Both the position numbers and the translations under genes were made by a program. Below the pieces are notes generated by a model, which was given only the letters and a program-made list of their open reading frames with translations, ran no database searches and was not told the DNA's origin. A DNA stretch of 64,000 nt. Origin: Sphingomonas sp. 1F27F7B (GTDB lineage Bacteria; Pseudomonadota; Alphaproteobacteria; Sphingomonadales; Sphingomonadaceae). The stretch's first letter is position 1; each line of letters starts with the position of its first letter. Positions 62,698 to 64,000 of this stretch are shown here, in pieces. The DNA lies in contig NZ_SCMK01000002.1 in NCBI RefSeq assembly GCF_005503355.1, positions 248,001-312,000 of the forward strand. The letters are read 5' to 3'.

Positions 62698-63638
62698 GGT
62701 ACCCCCGGCCGCAGGCGGATCGTCGCGAGGGTGCGCGCGGCCGCCTCGCGTATCTCGACATGGGGATCGGCGACCATCATGGCCTCGAGCCGCGGCATCG
62801 CGGCGCGCGCATCGAGCGCCAGCCATTCGCGCATCGCTGCCCAGCGCAGATGGAAGGCCGGATCGCGCGTCGCCGCGTCGAATTGCGGCCCCGCATCGGC
62901 GCGGCCGGCAAGGCGGAGAAAGGCGAGCAACATCTCGGCGCGCGAGGCCCGGTCGTCTCCGCTGGCGACGCGAACCAGCCTGCCGTCGCCGATCGCATGC
63001 TCGCGCATCAGCGGCGCGGCACCGGCGCGGATCGTGGCCACCAGCGTGACAACGTCACCGCCGGCATCGGCGAGCAGTTGCGCCTCGCACCGACCGTCGA
63101 TCGCATGCACGTCGCCATCGGCGAGCCGCAGCATCTCCACCTCCTTGCAGGGCGGGGCCTCCGCGGCGCGGAAATCCGGCCCGGCGGCCTCGGTCCGCCA
63201 GCGCCGCAGCACTGCGTTTCCGGCGCGGACATAGCGCGTCACGGCAAGGCGGCCGGAGAAGATGCAGGTGGCCGGCGGCGGCCGCCGCCGCATCGCCGCG
63301 GCGCCGGTGACGCAGGCGGAGATCGCTGCCGCCGGGCAATCGAACAACACCGCACCGATGCGGACGCCGTCGCGACTGGCCTTGAAGGGCGGCTCGAACA
63401 GGGGTGCGGCGCCGAGCGCTTCCACCAGCGGCTCGAGCAGCGCTTCGGCCCAGCCGCTGTCGCCGAACAGCCGTGTCGCGCGATTCAAGGCTTCCTCGGC
63501 ATCGTCCGGGCCGCAATCGGCGAAGGTCGCCTCCAGCGCACGATGTGCGTCGCCGCGCCGCCAATCCCGGATCGTGTCGCGCGCGCCCGCTCGCGCAGCC
63601 ATGAGCGCTGCGCGTATTCCGGCGTCCATCCCGTTCAT
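62685..63638 (-). CDS. Unknown HEAT-repeat-like protein
   Basis: 317 residues from ATG 63638, which overlaps the 53-residue peptide gene stop (ATGA). A middle domain of mixed strands (RIGAVLFDCPAAAISACVTG, then TCIFSGRLAVTRYVRAGNAV) is not recognised. The C-terminal third has HEAT-like helix pairs (FHLRWAAMREWLALDARAAM, HVEIREAAARTLATIR). HEAT arrays commonly act as binding scaffolds. Its partner downstream also has HEAT-like helices. Confidence 0.65.
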   Translation of the reverse strand: MNGMDAGIRAALMAARAGARDTIRDWRRGDAHRALEATFADCGPDDAEEALNRATRLFGDSGWAEALLEPLVEALGAAPLFEPPFKASRDGVRIGAVLFDCPAAAISACVTGAAAMRRRPPPATCIFSGRLAVTRYVRAGNAVLRRWRTEAAGPDFRAAEAPPCKEVEMLRLADGDVHAIDGRCEAQLLADAGGDVVTLVATIRAGAAPLMREHAIGDGRLVRVASGDDRASRAEMLLAFLRLAGRADAGPQFDAATRDPAFHLRWAAMREWLALDARAAMPRLEAMMVADPHVEIREAAARTLATIRLRPGVPCRA

Positions 63639-63796
63639 GCGAAGTCGGGCGCGATCTCGTAGATCAGGATCGCGATGCCCACGATCAGCTCGAACAGATC
63701 GTCGATATCGGTCAGGCCCATGCGCAGCGTTCCGTGCATCGCCACGCTGGTGCCCAGCTCCGGGATCTCGCCCAGATCGATCTTCAGCAATCCCAT
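63635..63796 (-). CDS. 53-residue peptide, start of an unknown operon
   Basis: A short frame, ATG 63796, with GGAGGG 5-6 bp upstream and an ATGA overlap with the next gene, both strong signs of real translation. The peptide starts MGLLKIDLGEIPELGTS, has MHGTLRMGLTDIDD in the middle and a hydrophobic tail LFELIVGIAILIYEI. It carries no signal peptide of the usual type. I recognise no family. It could be a modified peptide precursor or a small membrane or binding partner of the two downstream proteins. Confidence 0.65.
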   Translation of the reverse strand: MGLLKIDLGEIPELGTSVAMHGTLRMGLTDIDDLFELIVGIAILIYEIAPDFA

Positions 63797-63860
63797 GCTT
63801 CCCTCCCGCTCGAAGGTTCCCCGATGGGGCCACGCTAGGGCGGGACGGGAATGGTGCATC

Positions 63861-63874
63861 TTACAACGGTGTAA
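63861..63874. promoter_or_regulatory. Palindrome in a divergent promoter region
   Basis: TTACAACGGTGTAA, with arms TTACA/TGTAA around ACGG, lies between the 53-residue peptide gene (minus strand) and a partial gene on the plus strand. It is a plausible regulator binding site for one or both. Which protein binds is unknown. Confidence 0.45.
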
Positions 63875-63919
63875 TTGCCGCCATTTGCGTGCTTTCCGCT
63901 GCCGCGCTAGGGGGCGGCC

Positions 63920-64000
63920 ATGCGCCAACCGGCCCCTTCCGCCTTCGATCCGCTGCGCTTCTTCGAGCTGCGATATGCCAGCCACGGCACCCGGCTGGGC
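63920..64000 (+). CDS. Unidentified gene, only first 27 residues in window
   Basis: ATG 63920 preceded by GGGGGCGG; the product starts MRQPAPSAFDPLRFFELRY and runs off the right edge. No family can be named from 27 residues. It is divergent from the 53-residue peptide operon, sharing the 123-bp space that holds the palindrome at 63861. Confidence 0.5.
   Translation, partial: MRQPAPSAFDPLRFFELRYASHGTRLG

Overview
The window is a stretch of high-GC chromosome from an alphaproteobacterium, most likely a sphingomonad (Sphingomonas or a close relative). The clues are a DUF1153/SciP-type CtrA inhibitor, a GTTC-N7-GTTC LexA box in front of an imuA-imuB-dnaE2 cassette, a TonB-dependent siderophore-type receptor, GlsB/YeaQ-type membrane proteins, heavy use of GTG and TTG starts, and many 1-4 bp stop/start overlaps. 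Almost everything reads as ordinary chromosomal housekeeping and accessory metabolism. I see no phage genes, transposases, tRNAs, rRNAs or CRISPR arrays.

Layout. 1-4.2 kb: end of a cyclophilin, then a four-gene Mla-type lipid ABC transporter on the minus strand (STAS-permease, ATPase, MCE protein, lipoprotein). 4.2-10.8 kb: HAD phosphatase, DUF445 protein, RND pump with its adaptor. 11-16.3 kb: two GlsB-like proteins around a SIMPL protein, SciP, MnmA, an epoxide-hydrolase-like enzyme and an NTF2-like protein. 16.5-20.5 kb: pdxH-CDF-phzF operon and a wrecked NHEJ locus in which the front of ku is joined out of frame to the back of ligD. 20.5-28 kb: acyltransferase, TonB receptor plus DUF4198 protein, and an ATP-grasp/alpha-E protein coupled to a transglutaminase. 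28-34.4 kb: DnaJ-like chaperone, BrkB-like protein, fabI, GNAT, aroC, small secreted protein, purA. 34.5-40.1 kb: large hybrid sensor kinase, FAH-family hydrolase, MGMT-type protein, thpR. 40.1-46 kb: SOS mutagenesis cassette imuA-imuB-dnaE2. 46-52.8 kb: Tat-exported M3 peptidase, branched-chain keto-acid dehydrogenase E1 alpha, E1 beta and E2, MAPEG protein. 52.8-58.5 kb: small accessory enzymes, RarD, and an autoregulated ArsR-VOC-SRPBCC-SRPBCC operon. 58.7-64 kb: thiolase, DUF427, crotonase, a receiver-like regulator with no phospho-acceptor, and a coupled three-gene operon of unknown function starting with a 53-residue peptide.

The most striking feature is a palindromic element of about 140 bp found twice inside reading frames: in the linker of the E2 acyltransferase and near the N-terminus of ImuB. 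Both copies are whole multiples of three bases, are read in the same frame, and encode recognisably similar 46- and 48-residue inserts (each begins ILP, then GRGT, a Gly run, then PLHH). Separately, an approximately 200-bp palindromic intergenic element occurs three times, plus one short relative inside the bkd operon. Its CTAG ends supply the TAG stop codon of the adjacent gene at two sites. The best candidates for something undescribed are these in-frame elements and the 61.8-63.8 kb unknown operon. Everything here rests on reading the sequence by eye; no database search was run.
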